From contig CALGRR010000042.1 of the NCBI GenBank assembly GCA_937880805.1, forward strand, positions 1 to 18,244: a stretch of 18,244 nt of DNA, written 5' to 3'. The DNA comes from an uncultured Clostridia bacterium (GTDB taxonomy: Bacteria > Bacillota > Clostridia > Oscillospirales > Acutalibacteraceae). Made by a program: the position numbers and the translations under genes. Shown one piece after another: positions 1 through 8,179 of this stretch. How positions within the stretch are numbered: position 1 is the first letter of the stretch; every line of letters starts with the position of its first letter. The notes beneath the pieces are model-generated. The model did not search any database, was not told the DNA's origin, and saw nothing but the letters and a program-made list of their open reading frames with translations.

Positions 1-1
1 C

Positions 2-262
2 TGGAAATGTGCTTGCGGTGCAACGGTAAGCGGTAATTTCTGCACAGAATGCGGTACAAAGAAACCTGCCGAAGAAGGCTGGACCTGTTCCTGCGGCGCA
101 GTGAACAAAGGCAAGTTCTGCCCCAACTGTGGCGGCAAAAAGCCTGAAGGCGCACCTCTTTATCAGTGCGACAAATGCGGCTGGAAGCCCGAAGATCCCC
201 ACAATCCTCCCAAGTTCTGCCCCGAGTGCGGTGACAGATTTGATGAAAACGATGCAAAATAA
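2..262 (+). CDS. C-terminal part of a zinc-ribbon protein, probably YdjI-like SPFH protein (5' end outside window)
   Basis: The frame is open from the window edge to TAA at 260-262, giving the last 86 residues of a longer protein. It shows three zinc ribbons in tandem, each a CxC or CxxC pair followed by an FCxxCG pair: CAC with FCTECG, CSC with FCPNCG, and CDKC with FCPECG. The tail ends acidic (DENDAK). SPFH/virion-core-like proteins of the B. subtilis YdjI type carry zinc ribbons of this kind at the C terminus, and the next two genes look like YdjG and YdjH, so YdjI-like is the best guess. The SPFH domain itself lies outside the window. The zinc ribbons are seen directly; the family is inferred from neighbours. 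The next gene starts 35 nt downstream, consistent with one operon. Confidence 0.75.
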   Translation, partial: WKCACGATVSGNFCTECGTKKPAEEGWTCSCGAVNKGKFCPNCGGKKPEGAPLYQCDKCGWKPEDPHNPPKFCPECGDRFDENDAK

Positions 263-297
263 TTTTCCTTGCAAATTCTTGAAAAGGGGGAATTATA

Positions 298-1374
298 GTG
301 GATTTAATGACATATAAGTGCCCTAACTGCGGCGGTGCGATTGTTTTTGAAAGCGAAAAACAAGAATTCAAATGCGAGAGCTGCGACAGCGTTTTCACAA
401 AAGAGCAGCTCAGCGAATATGATGAAATTCTGAAAAACAGCGGTCAGCCCGAGAATACGCAAAAGGTTGAAGAGTTTGAGTGGCACGGCGATGAGCAGAA
501 TAAAGAGCTTGAAAACATAAACACTTATTCCTGCAAATTCTGCGGTGCCGAAATCGTAACAGATGCAACAACTGCGGCGACCGAATGCCCTTATTGCAAC
601 AACCCGATTATTGTTGCACCGCAGCTTTCGGGTGTTTACAGACCTGATTTGGTTATTCCGTTTAAAATTCAGAAGGAGCAGGCAGAAGAGGCGTTAAAAG
701 CTTTTTATAAAGGCAAGCCTTTTCTTCCAAAGGAGTTTAAATCCGAAAATAAGATTAAAGAAATCAAGGGCGTATATCTGCCGTTCTGGCTTTTTGACTG
801 CAATGTGGGTGCAAACATAACCTACAACGCAGCAAGAACTCATATCTGGCGTGATAAAAACTATGAATACACAAAAACAGACCGATTCCGTATTCTCCGT
901 TCGGGTTCTCTTGCATTTAAAATGATTCCCGCAGACGGTTCTTCAAAAATGGATGATGCATATATGGATGCTATCGAACCGTTTGATTACAGCGAACTCA
1001 TTGATTTTGATGCGGCATATCTTTCGGGCTATCTTGCCGATAAATATGATGTTGATATAAATCAGAATAAATCAAGAATTAATGAAAGAATAGAGAACTC
1101 AACCGCGGATGCATTCCGTAAAACCGTAACGGGATACACAACTGTTTCGGTTGCGGATAAAAAAGTGGGCGTTTATGACGGTAAGGCAAAATATGCACTT
1201 TTTCCCGTGTGGCTTCTTAACACGAAATACAAAGATAAAATGTATACCTTTGCAATGAACGGGCAAACGGGCAAGCTTGTGGGCAATCTCCCTGTTGATA
1301 AGAAAAAATTTTGGGGCTGCCTTGCAGGCATTGCCGCTGCTGTTATTGCAATCGGTCAGTTTATCGTGCTTTAA
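298..1374 (+). CDS. Double zinc-ribbon membrane protein, YdjG-like
   Basis: This 358-residue protein begins with two zinc ribbons: C8/C11 with C26/C29, and C79/C82 with C97/C100 (CKFC, CPYC). A mixed, mostly soluble domain with no recognised catalytic motif follows. The protein ends in one hydrophobic helix at about residues 339-358 after a KKK stretch, so it is probably tail-anchored with the bulk in the cytoplasm. The start is GTG at 298: AAAGGGGG at 283-290 lies 7 nt upstream, whereas the in-frame ATG at 307 would be 16 nt away. In B. subtilis, YdjG works with YdjH and YdjI in a SigW-controlled group with PspA that responds to envelope stress. Length and architecture fit that family. No pspA gene is visible here, though it could lie to the left of the window. 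Confidence 0.75.
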   Translation: MDLMTYKCPNCGGAIVFESEKQEFKCESCDSVFTKEQLSEYDEILKNSGQPENTQKVEEFEWHGDEQNKELENINTYSCKFCGAEIVTDATTAATECPYCNNPIIVAPQLSGVYRPDLVIPFKIQKEQAEEALKAFYKGKPFLPKEFKSENKIKEIKGVYLPFWLFDCNVGANITYNAARTHIWRDKNYEYTKTDRFRILRSGSLAFKMIPADGSSKMDDAYMDAIEPFDYSELIDFDAAYLSGYLADKYDVDINQNKSRINERIENSTADAFRKTVTGYTTVSVADKKVGVYDGKAKYALFPVWLLNTKYKDKMYTFAMNGQTGKLVGNLPVDKKKFWGCLAGIAAAVIAIGQFIVL

Positions 1375-1387
1375 GGAGGGCTGAATT

Positions 1388-2284
1388 ATGAAAAATTTAT
1401 TTGCTCTCTTAACAGCTGCTTTGCTTGTTCTTGCTTTTAATGTGACGTCGTTCGCTTCATACGGTGAATATCTTATCGACGATGCCGATTTGCTTACTGA
1501 TTACGAAGAAGAAGAGCTTCTTATGCAGCTTGAACAGATTAATTCGGATAACGATATTTCCGTTGTTATTCATACGGCATATGATATCGACGGCAAAGAG
1601 ATTTACACCTATGCCGATGATTTTTATGATAACGGAGATTATCTTGACGACGGTTTGGTTTTTGTTATCAGTATGGCGGAGAGGGATTATTACACAAGCA
1701 CGGCAGGCCGGCTTGTTGATTCTCTGACCTCTTATGACCTCGAAATAATCTGTGAGGATGTTGTTCCCTGCCTTTCACGAGGCGATTATTATAAAGCTTT
1801 TTCGCAGTATTTATCGCAGCTTGAGCTGTTTCTGAACGGTGAGCTTTACGGAAATGATGATGATTTTGTTTTTGCTGGCGACTATGAAAACAGTTATGAC
1901 AACAACAATGATTATGATTATGAATATGACTATAATTATAATGATGAATATTATTATTCGGGCAGATCGTCATCGGCAAATTCAAATCTGATTTTCAGAG
2001 AGGTTATTTTAGTAATAATTGCCGTTATAATTGCGGTAATCATAACATTGGCTCTCAAAAGCAAAATGAACACTGCTGTCAGAAAGCACGATGCCGATGA
2101 TTATGTTGTTCAGGGCAGCTTCAATCTTACTGCTCAGCGTGATGCATTTATCGGAAGCACCGTGACCAAAAGACCGCTTCCCAAAAATAATAACACCCAT
2201 CACGGCTCTCGCCCCGGAGGCGGTGGCGGAGTCAGAATGTCATCGGGCGGTGCAAGGCACGGCGGAGGCGGCGGAAAGTTTTGA
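1388..2284 (+). CDS. TPM-domain (YgcG/YdjH-type) membrane protein
   Basis: This 298-residue protein starts 13 nt after the preceding gene, with AAGGAGG overlapping the intergenic gap. Residues 1-23 form a signal peptide with likely cleavage after SFA. Residues 27-150 match the TPM fold, with a DDADLL start and a DDGLVFVISM strand. Residues 157-190 are a low-complexity stretch of Asp, Tyr and Asn. One membrane helix spans about 205-224, and a basic tail ends in Gly-rich repeats (276-298). The TPM domain should therefore face the outside, with the Gly-rich tail in the cytoplasm. Proteins of this form, including B. subtilis YdjH, pair with YdjG; the phosphatase name attached to the domain is not established for this branch. 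The family call is firm and the role in envelope stress is inferred from the neighbours. Confidence 0.85.
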   Translation: MKNLFALLTAALLVLAFNVTSFASYGEYLIDDADLLTDYEEEELLMQLEQINSDNDISVVIHTAYDIDGKEIYTYADDFYDNGDYLDDGLVFVISMAERDYYTSTAGRLVDSLTSYDLEIICEDVVPCLSRGDYYKAFSQYLSQLELFLNGELYGNDDDFVFAGDYENSYDNNNDYDYEYDYNYNDEYYYSGRSSSANSNLIFREVILVIIAVIIAVIITLALKSKMNTAVRKHDADDYVVQGSFNLTAQRDAFIGSTVTKRPLPKNNNTHHGSRPGGGGGVRMSSGGARHGGGGGKF

Positions 2285-2303
2285 GATATTTATATTTCCG
2301 ATA

Positions 2304-2337
2304 TTGACAATTAAATATTGTTATGTTAAACTATAAT
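2304..2337 (+). promoter_or_regulatory. Possible promoter of the valS leader
   Basis: A perfect TATAAT lies at 2332-2337, about 14 nt before the first T-box helix. A perfect TTGACA lies at 2304-2309, but the spacer between them is 22 nt, far longer than the usual 17. The -10 is probably real; the matching -35 is uncertain and may be a weaker element nearer to it, such as TTAAAT at 2311-2316. Confidence 0.45.
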
Positions 2338-2350
2338 GCAATTAAATATA

Positions 2351-2617
2351 AAAGCTTTGACAGGGAGGGCGGCGAAAATAAGCTCCCAGAGAGCCGGCGG
2401 TTGGTGAAAAGCCGGCAGCGTATGTTTCGTTTGCTGTAGCCCTTGAGCTGAAAGGAAGAAAGCTGTTTTGCAAGTAGACCCTTTCCGTGAATGCTGCGTT
2501 AGTGCAAAGGGCTTGTTAAGAGCCTGAGAGTGGCGTTCTAAACGCAATTTGAGTGGTACCGCGGGTATAAATTATTACTCGTCTCATTGATTTTATTATC
2601 TGTGAGGCGAGTTTTTT
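2351..2617 (+). promoter_or_regulatory. T-box riboswitch leader of valS
   Basis: This leader controls valS by sensing uncharged tRNA-Val. Stem I starts near AGCT (2353-2356) and closes with AGCT at 2446-2449. Its distal part carries the typical AGAGAG (2388-2393) and the GGTTGGTG-like loop after it. The T-box itself, TGAGTGGTACCGCG, is at 2550-2563, and its TGGT bulge can pair with the ACCA end of the tRNA. A candidate specifier codon is GTA (Val) at 2436-2438, near the base of stem I; I inferred this from position and did not fold the RNA. The leader ends in the terminator hairpin listed separately. Class and target are secure because valS follows directly. Confidence 0.95.
2577..2617 (+). 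terminator. T-box regulated terminator before valS
   Basis: ACTCGTCTCA (2577-2586) pairs with TGAGGCGAGT (2603-2612), with one G-U pair, and is followed by a run of T to 2617. This is the terminator that competes with the T-box antiterminator. When uncharged tRNA-Val binds the leader, this hairpin should not form and transcription enters valS. Confidence 0.9.
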
Positions 2618-2646
2618 CGTTTCACAAAAAGAAAGGATGATTTCTT

Positions 2647-5340
2647 ATGGCAAAAGAGCTTGCCAAGCAGTACGATCCGAAAAATGTTGAGGACCGTATT
2701 TACGATTTCTGGCTTAAAGGAAAATATTTCCACGCCAAAACAGAAAATGACAAAAAGCCCTACACAATAGTTATTCCTCCTCCCAATATCACGGGTCAGC
2801 TTCATATGGGTCACGCTCTGGATAATACTCTTCAGGATATTCTTATCCGCTGGAGAAGAATGCAGGGCTATGATGCACTCTGGCTTCCCGGCACCGACCA
2901 CGCTTCAATCGCAACCGAAGCCAAAATCGTTGAAGCTATGGCTGCAGAGGGCCTTACCAAGGATGACCTCGGCAGAGAGGGCTTCCTTGTTCGTGCATGG
3001 GATTGGAAAGAAAAATACGGCGGCAGAATTATCGAACAGCTCAAAAAGATGGGCTCCTCCTGCGACTGGGACAGAGAGCGTTTCACTCTTGATGAAGGCT
3101 GCAGCAGAGCTGTAAGAGAGGTTTTTGTAAGACTTTATGAAAAGGACCTCATCTACAGAGGCAACAGAATGGTTAACTGGTGCCCCTACTGCAACACATC
3201 AATCTCAGATGCAGAGGTTGAATATGATGAGCAGGACGGTAACTTCTGGCATCTTCTTTATACCGTTAAAGAAACAGGCGAACAGCTTGAGCTTGCAACA
3301 ACAAGACCCGAAACAATGCTCGGCGATACCGCTGTTGCAATTAACGCAGAGGATGAAAGATATAAGCATCTTCACGGCTGTCACGTTATTCTTCCTCTTC
3401 TCAATAAAGAAATTCCCATCGTTTGCGATGAGCACGCAGATATGACAAAGGGAACGGGTGTTGTTAAAATCACTCCCGCCCATGACCCCAACGACTTTGA
3501 GGTTGGCAGACGCCACAATCTGCCTATGGTAAGAACCTTTACCTATGACGGATTTATGACTGGTGCGGCTGATAAGGCAGTTTATGATGAGCTTGTTGCA
3601 AGCGGCAAGGCTGCTGCGGATGAACCCGAGGTTCTTGACTGCGGCAAATATGCGGGTATGTCAACAACAGATGCAAGAAAAGCTATTCTTGCAGACCTTG
3701 AAGCAGGCGGATATATCAAATATATTGAGCCTATCAAGCACGAGGTTGGCACCTGCTACCGTTGCCACACAACAATCGAGCCTATGGTTTCAAAGCAGTG
3801 GTTCGTTCGTATGGAGCCCCTTGCAAAGCCTGCTATTGAGGCTGTTGAAAAGGGCGAAACAGTTTTTGTTCCCGAAAGATTTACAAAGAACTATATGAAC
3901 TGGATGAGAGGCACCCGTGACTGGTGTATCTCACGTCAGCTCTGGTGGGGTCACCGAATTCCCGCCTGGTACTGTGCAGACTGCGGTGCAACCGTTGTTT
4001 CAAAAACAGATATTGATACCTGCCCCCACTGCTCAAGCAAGAATGTTGAGCAGGATGGCGATACTCTTGATACCTGGTTCTCATCGGCACTCTGGCCGTT
4101 CTCAACTCTCGGCTGGCCCGATGAAACAGCAGACCTTAAGCATTATTACCCCACAAGCACTCTGGTTACCGGCTACGATATAATCGGCTTCTGGGTAAGC
4201 CGTATGATATTCTCGGCTCTTGAATACACCGGTCAGGTTCCCTTTGATACCGTTCTTATTCACGGTCTTGTAAGAGATGCCCAGGGCAGAAAGATGTCAA
4301 AATCACTCGGTAACGGCATTGACCCGCTTGAGATTATTGATCAGTACGGTGCAGATGCTCTGCGTCTTACTCTTGCAACGGGCAACAGCCCAGGAAACGA
4401 TATGCGTTTCTCTGATGAAAAGGTTAGTGCAAGCCGTAATTTTGCAAATAAGCTCTGGAACGCATCAAGATTTATTCTTATGAATATCGGCGATGATGAA
4501 GTTCCCTGCGAGCTTCCCGCTGCTCTTGCTCTTGAAGATAAATGGGTTATCAGCCTTGCAAACATACTTGCAAAGGAAGTTACCGATAACCTTGAAAAGT
4601 TTGAGCTTGGCGTTGCCATAGCAAAGCTTTATGATTTTATCTGGGATGTTTTCTGCGATTGGTATATTGAAATTGCAAAAATCCGCCTTCAGAAGGGCGG
4701 AGAGGAAGCAATGTCCGCAAAGCAGGTTCTTGTTTTTGTTATGGATAAAATCCTCAAGCTTCTTCATCCCTTTATGCCTTTTATTACAGAAGAAATCTGG
4801 CAGACTATTCCTCACGAGGGCGAATCGGTTATGATTTCCGCATGGCCCGAGTTTGACGAGGCTCTTTCGTTTGCTGCTGAAGAAGCGGAAATGGAAAGAA
4901 TTATGACTGCCGTTCGTACAATCCGTAACAGAAGAGCAGAAATGAATGTTCCTCCCTCAAAGAAGGCTAAGGTTTACATTGCAACTGCTCACAAGGCAAC
5001 CTTTGAGCAGGGCGGCGTATTTATGCAGAAGCTTGCAAGTGCATCAGAGGTTGAAATTGCCGATGCTTTCGAGCTTGAAGGTGCTGTTTGCATCGTTACT
5101 CAGGATGCAAAGATTTATATTCCTATGGGCGAGCTTGTTGACTTTGAAGCAGAAAAGGCAAGACTTAACAAAGAGCTTGCTGCCGTTCAGAAGGATTTGG
5201 ATTTTGTGAACGGCAAGCTTTCAAATGAAAACTTTGTTGCAAAGGCACCCGCAAATGTTGTTGCGGCACAGCGTGAGCAGGCAGCAAAGTATGCCGAAAA
5301 GATTGCGATGCTCAAAGAGAGTATTGCCAAATTAGGTTAA
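2647..5340 (+). CDS. valS: Valine--tRNA ligase
   Basis: This 897-residue cytoplasmic class I aminoacyl-tRNA synthetase charges tRNA-Val with valine. The HIGH signature appears as HMGH at residues 53-56, after PPPNITGQL, and the KMSKS loop is exact at 549-553. Between them sits the large CP1 editing domain that removes mischarged threonine. Several Cys pairs (CPYC, CYRC, CADC with CPHC) lie in the zinc-binding parts of the protein. The C terminus (about 835-897) is a Lys/Glu/Leu-rich coiled coil typical of bacterial ValRS. Total length is normal for the family. AAAGG at 2632-2636 serves ATG 2647. Expression is controlled by the T-box leader upstream. A hairpin and folC follow, a gene order common in Firmicutes. 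Confidence 0.98.
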   Translation: MAKELAKQYDPKNVEDRIYDFWLKGKYFHAKTENDKKPYTIVIPPPNITGQLHMGHALDNTLQDILIRWRRMQGYDALWLPGTDHASIATEAKIVEAMAAEGLTKDDLGREGFLVRAWDWKEKYGGRIIEQLKKMGSSCDWDRERFTLDEGCSRAVREVFVRLYEKDLIYRGNRMVNWCPYCNTSISDAEVEYDEQDGNFWHLLYTVKETGEQLELATTRPETMLGDTAVAINAEDERYKHLHGCHVILPLLNKEIPIVCDEHADMTKGTGVVKITPAHDPNDFEVGRRHNLPMVRTFTYDGFMTGAADKAVYDELVASGKAAADEPEVLDCGKYAGMSTTDARKAILADLEAGGYIKYIEPIKHEVGTCYRCHTTIEPMVSKQWFVRMEPLAKPAIEAVEKGETVFVPERFTKNYMNWMRGTRDWCISRQLWWGHRIPAWYCADCGATVVSKTDIDTCPHCSSKNVEQDGDTLDTWFSSALWPFSTLGWPDETADLKHYYPTSTLVTGYDIIGFWVSRMIFSALEYTGQVPFDTVLIHGLVRDAQGRKMSKSLGNGIDPLEIIDQYGADALRLTLATGNSPGNDMRFSDEKVSASRNFANKLWNASRFILMNIGDDEVPCELPAALALEDKWVISLANILAKEVTDNLEKFELGVAIAKLYDFIWDVFCDWYIEIAKIRLQKGGEEAMSAKQVLVFVMDKILKLLHPFMPFITEEIWQTIPHEGESVMISAWPEFDEALSFAAEEAEMERIMTAVRTIRNRRAEMNVPPSKKAKVYIATAHKATFEQGGVFMQKLASASEVEIADAFELEGAVCIVTQDAKIYIPMGELVDFEAEKARLNKELAAVQKDLDFVNGKLSNENFVAKAPANVVAAQREQAAKYAEKIAMLKESIAKLG

Positions 5341-5349
5341 AATTTTTAA

Positions 5350-5374
5350 GAGCCCGAGGTTTTTCCTCGGGCTC
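5350..5374 (+). other. Perfect hairpin between valS and folC
   Basis: GAGCCCGAGG (5350-5359) pairs perfectly with CCTCGGGCTC (5365-5374) around a five-T loop. It lies 10 nt after the valS stop. On the plus strand it is followed by AAAATC, not a T-run, and on the minus strand there is no good T-run either. It is therefore not a classic intrinsic terminator. It could be an attenuating or processing hairpin, since the folC ribosome site starts only 7 nt later. Confidence 0.7.
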
Positions 5375-5391
5375 AAAATCAAGGTGATTTT

Positions 5392-6669
5392 ATGAACTGC
5401 AATGAAGCAATCGAATATATTCATTCACTTGAAAAATTCGGAATAAAGCCGGGGCTTGAAAGAATCCGTGCTTTGTGCGATATTCTCGGAAATCCGCAGA
5501 ATAAGCTGAAGATTATTCACGTTGCCGGAACAAACGGTAAAGGCTCAACCTCAACAATGATTTCAAATATTCTGCAAAAAAGCGGATATAACACAGGGCT
5601 GTTTATATCGCCGTATGTTATTGACTTCCGTGAGAGAATTCAATATAATGGCAATATGATTGAGCATCACGAGCTTGCCGAATGCGTTGAAAAGGTGAAG
5701 AATGCTGCGGAAATACTTTCTGAAAAAGAAATATATCCAACAGAATTTGAAGCTGTAACAGCGGCGGCGTTTCTTTATTTTGAAAAGAAAAAGTGCGATT
5801 TCGTTGTGCTGGAGGTAGGCCTCGGCGGCAGATATGATTCCACAAACCTCATTCTTGCTCCTTATGCAAGCGTTATCACAAGTATCTCGCTTGACCATAT
5901 GAATATTCTCGGCAGCACGGTTGAAGAAATTGCGGCGGAAAAATGCGGAATAATCAAATTCGGCGGTGCAACGGTTGCTTATCCCTTCCAGAGTGATGGT
6001 GCAATGGCGGTTATTAAGAAAACCTGCGAGGAAAAGCAGAATAAGCTTATTGTTCCTGATGTTGATTCACTCAGAATAATTTCCGAAAAAGCAGAGGGAA
6101 CAACAGCGGTTTATAAAAATATTCAGTTTGATTTGCCTCTTACGGGCAGACATATGGTTTATAACGCCTGCACGGCAATAGAGGCCGTTAAATCACTTGC
6201 AAGGCTCGGAGTTTCGGTTGAAGATGAAGCAATAATCAAAGGCATTTCCGCTTCGGCAATGCCTGCAAGAATTGAAATATTAAGAACACATCCTCTGATT
6301 GTTCTTGACGGCGGGCATAACGAAGGCTGTGCAAATGCACTTTCGGATTATGTGAAAAAATTCCTTGCCGATAAACGGATAATTGCCGTTTGCTCGCTTA
6401 TGCAGGATAAAGACTATGAAACCTACCTTAAAATCATTGCCCCTTATGTGAGCACTTTTATAGCTACTCAGGCACCCGTGCCCAGAGCATTATCCGCGCA
6501 GGAGCTTTGCAACTGTGCATCGGTTTACTGCTCAAATTCCAATGCAGTTGCAAATCCTCACAAAGCAGTATCTGCGGCATTGAATATAGCTGAAAAAGAT
6601 GATGTTATTCTTGTTTGCGGTTCATTTTATCTTGCAGGAGAAATCAGAGAAGATCTGATTAATTTCTGA
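5392..6669 (+). CDS. folC: Folylpolyglutamate synthase / dihydrofolate synthase
   Basis: FolC adds glutamate to dihydropteroate or folates using ATP, in the cytoplasm, completing folate synthesis and retaining folates in the cell. The 425-residue protein is a typical Mur-ligase-family FolC. The ATP loop is AGTNGKGS at residues 45-52. AEKCGIIK at 182-189 contains the expected carbamylated lysine (K184). DGGHN at 306-310 is the conserved C-terminal-domain motif. The sequence alone does not show whether it is bifunctional. AAGGTGA at 5381-5387 gives the ATG at 5392. It probably shares transcripts with valS, because no true terminator separates them, and it ends at a strong terminator. Confidence 0.96.
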   Translation: MNCNEAIEYIHSLEKFGIKPGLERIRALCDILGNPQNKLKIIHVAGTNGKGSTSTMISNILQKSGYNTGLFISPYVIDFRERIQYNGNMIEHHELAECVEKVKNAAEILSEKEIYPTEFEAVTAAAFLYFEKKKCDFVVLEVGLGGRYDSTNLILAPYASVITSISLDHMNILGSTVEEIAAEKCGIIKFGGATVAYPFQSDGAMAVIKKTCEEKQNKLIVPDVDSLRIISEKAEGTTAVYKNIQFDLPLTGRHMVYNACTAIEAVKSLARLGVSVEDEAIIKGISASAMPARIEILRTHPLIVLDGGHNEGCANALSDYVKKFLADKRIIAVCSLMQDKDYETYLKIIAPYVSTFIATQAPVPRALSAQELCNCASVYCSNSNAVANPHKAVSAALNIAEKDDVILVCGSFYLAGEIREDLINF

Positions 6670-6701
6670 TTAAACAACATTTCAACAAAATTTTTAATGA
6701 T

Positions 6702-6737
6702 AATCCCTTATCCTTTGTGGTAAGGGATTTTTTATTT
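6702..6737 (+). terminator. Intrinsic terminator after folC
   Basis: AATCCCTTA (6702-6710) pairs with TAAGGGATT (6721-6729), followed by a T-rich tract TTTTTTATTTT. It ends just 2 nt before the ribosome site of spoIIAA, so a spoIIA promoter must overlap or precede this hairpin. Confidence 0.9.
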
Positions 6738-6751
6738 TAAGGAGGTTTAAA

Positions 6752-7063
6752 ATGGCAGTTAAGATTTCTTCAACACCCGTGAGGGTAACAATAGAAATAA
6801 GCGGAGAAATTGACCATCATAATGCGGCAGCCCTGAGGTATGAGGCGGATGAGGCAATTCAGACTCACCTTGCACCGAATGTTAGGCTTGATTTCGGTGA
6901 AGTAACATTTATGGACAGCTCGGGTATAGGCTTTGTTCTGGGCAGATACCGCATTGTTGAAAGCTACGGCGGCAATGTTGAGGTTGTTAATTTGTCGCAG
7001 AGGCTTTATTCGATTATGAAGCTTGCAGGGCTCGAAAAGCTTGTGAAACTGAAAACAAAATAA
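6752..7063 (+). CDS. spoIIAA: Anti-sigma F factor antagonist SpoIIAA
   Basis: This is a 103-residue STAS-domain protein. In sporulation, unphosphorylated SpoIIAA binds SpoIIAB and frees sigma F in the forespore; SpoIIAB inactivates it by phosphorylating one serine. The phosphosite motif DSSGIGFVLGRY starts at residue 55, and S57 corresponds to Ser58 of the B. subtilis protein. The length is close to the usual 116. The ribosome site AAGGAGGT at 6739-6746 is near-perfect and 5 nt from ATG 6752. The stop codon overlaps the ribosome site of spoIIAB, so the two are made together. The identity is decided against RsbV by the adjacent SpoIIAB and sigma F genes. Confidence 0.96.
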   Translation: MAVKISSTPVRVTIEISGEIDHHNAAALRYEADEAIQTHLAPNVRLDFGEVTFMDSSGIGFVLGRYRIVESYGGNVEVVNLSQRLYSIMKLAGLEKLVKLKTK

Positions 7064-7075
7064 GGAAGTGAAAAA

Positions 7076-7519
7076 ATGAAACCCATTAATGAAATGACAT
7101 TGAAAACTGAAAGCCGTTCGGTTAACGAGGGCTTTGCAAGAACGGCAGTTGCAGCATTCGCAACCCAGCTCGACCCTAATATTGAAGAGCTTTCCGATAT
7201 TAAAACTGCGGTGAGTGAGGCGGTTACAAACTGCATTGTTCATGCTTATCCCGATAGGGTAGGCACAATTTATATATGGGCGGGTATTTATGAAAACGGC
7301 ACAATCAGAATTAAAATCCGCGACAGAGGTCTTGGAATTGAAGATGTAAAGCAGGCAATGGAGCCTCTTTTTACAACTCTTGGCGGTGAAAGGGCAGGCC
7401 TTGGCTTTGCTGTTATGGAAAGCTTTTGCGATAAGGTGAAGGTTAATTCAAAGCTTGGAAAAGGAACGGTTGTTACCCTTGAAAAGAAAATCCTCGGCAG
7501 AGATGCATCAAATGAATGA
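7076..7519 (+). CDS. spoIIAB: Anti-sigma F factor / serine kinase SpoIIAB
   Basis: This 147-residue GHKL-ATPase protein binds and blocks sigma F and phosphorylates SpoIIAA. The N box is E48-AVT-N52. The G1 box is DRGLG at 83-87. The ATP lid and G2 box cover TLGGERAGLGFAVM at 101-114. These match SpoIIAB well, and the length is as expected. The ribosome site AAGGAAG overlaps the spoIIAA stop. The 3' end overlaps the sigF start, so translation of kinase and sigma factor is probably coupled, which helps keep the inhibitor in balance with its target. Confidence 0.96.
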   Translation: MKPINEMTLKTESRSVNEGFARTAVAAFATQLDPNIEELSDIKTAVSEAVTNCIVHAYPDRVGTIYIWAGIYENGTIRIKIRDRGLGIEDVKQAMEPLFTTLGGERAGLGFAVMESFCDKVKVNSKLGKGTVVTLEKKILGRDASNE

Positions 7520-8177
7520 TATAACAGAAAAAAGAAATGAGCTTGTTGAAAAAAATCTCGGGCTTGTTCATTCGTGTGCAAACAGATTCAGAGGCAGGGG
7601 AGCCGAATATGATGACCTTTTTCAGGCAGGCTGTGTGGGTCTGATTAAAGCGGCGGATAATTTTGACCCTGAAAGAGGTTTTTCTTTTTCAACATATGCA
7701 GTGCCTGTGATTTTAGGCGAAATAAAGCGTATTTTCCGTGACGGAGGCTCTGTAAAAATCGGAAGGGCATTAAAGGAAAAATCAAGGCTTGCCGCAAAAA
7801 CAAAAGAAGAGCTTGCGGTTTCTTTGGGCAGAGAACCAACAGTAAGCGAGCTTTCCGAAAAACTCGGAACCGAACCATCGGAAACGGCACTTTTTCTTAA
7901 TGCATCGCTTCCTCTGCTTTCGCTTGAACCAACCGAAGAGAACGAAACAGGAATTGAAATACCCGTTTCTTCACCCGAGGATGAAATATCGGATTTTCTT
8001 GCATTGCGGCAGGTGCTCTTGCAGCTTGACGAGCGTGACCGAAAAATGATAGAATTAAGATATTACAAAGGCTTTACACAAACGGTAACAGCTCGTGAGC
8101 TCGGAATGACGCAGGTTCAGGTTTCAAGGCGTGAAAAGGCAGTTTTAAACTTTTTACGCAAAAAATTAACAGCATAG
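7503..8177 (+). CDS. sigF: RNA polymerase sigma-F factor (forespore)
   Basis: This sigma-70 family protein directs RNA polymerase to the first forespore genes. Region 2 is clear (YDDLFQAGCVGLIKAADNFD, then FSTYAVPVILGEIKRIFRD), followed by region 3 and a region 4 helix-turn-helix with the diagnostic TQVQVSRREK. The start is uncertain. TTG 7455 is far inside spoIIAB. ATG 7503 (224 residues) and ATG 7512 (221 residues) both overlap the spoIIAB end and neither has a strong ribosome site, suggesting translational coupling. Either way, the protein lacks about 25 N-terminal residues compared with the 255-residue B. subtilis sigma F. Context with spoIIAA and spoIIAB rules out sigma G as the main alternative. 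Confidence 0.94.
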   Translation: MHQMNDITEKRNELVEKNLGLVHSCANRFRGRGAEYDDLFQAGCVGLIKAADNFDPERGFSFSTYAVPVILGEIKRIFRDGGSVKIGRALKEKSRLAAKTKEELAVSLGREPTVSELSEKLGTEPSETALFLNASLPLLSLEPTEENETGIEIPVSSPEDEISDFLALRQVLLQLDERDRKMIELRYYKGFTQTVTARELGMTQVQVSRREKAVLNFLRKKLTA

Positions 8178-8179
8178 CA

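Noticed and set aside
1668..1985. 105-residue His/Asn-rich reading frame on the minus strand
   Set aside because: It is a reverse-strand shadow of the repeated GAT/TAT/AAT codons in the TPM gene, with no ribosome site or family resemblance.
6636..6669. AGGAGAAA followed by GATT near the end of folC, as a possible sigma-H promoter for spoIIA
   Set aside because: Spacing and -10 match to the sigma-H consensus are poor, and the folC terminator would lie downstream. A promoter is expected near here, but I could not place it.
7455..7502. TTG 7455 as the sigF start
   Set aside because: The extra 16 residues are the spoIIAB coding sequence read in another frame and do not resemble the sigma F N terminus.
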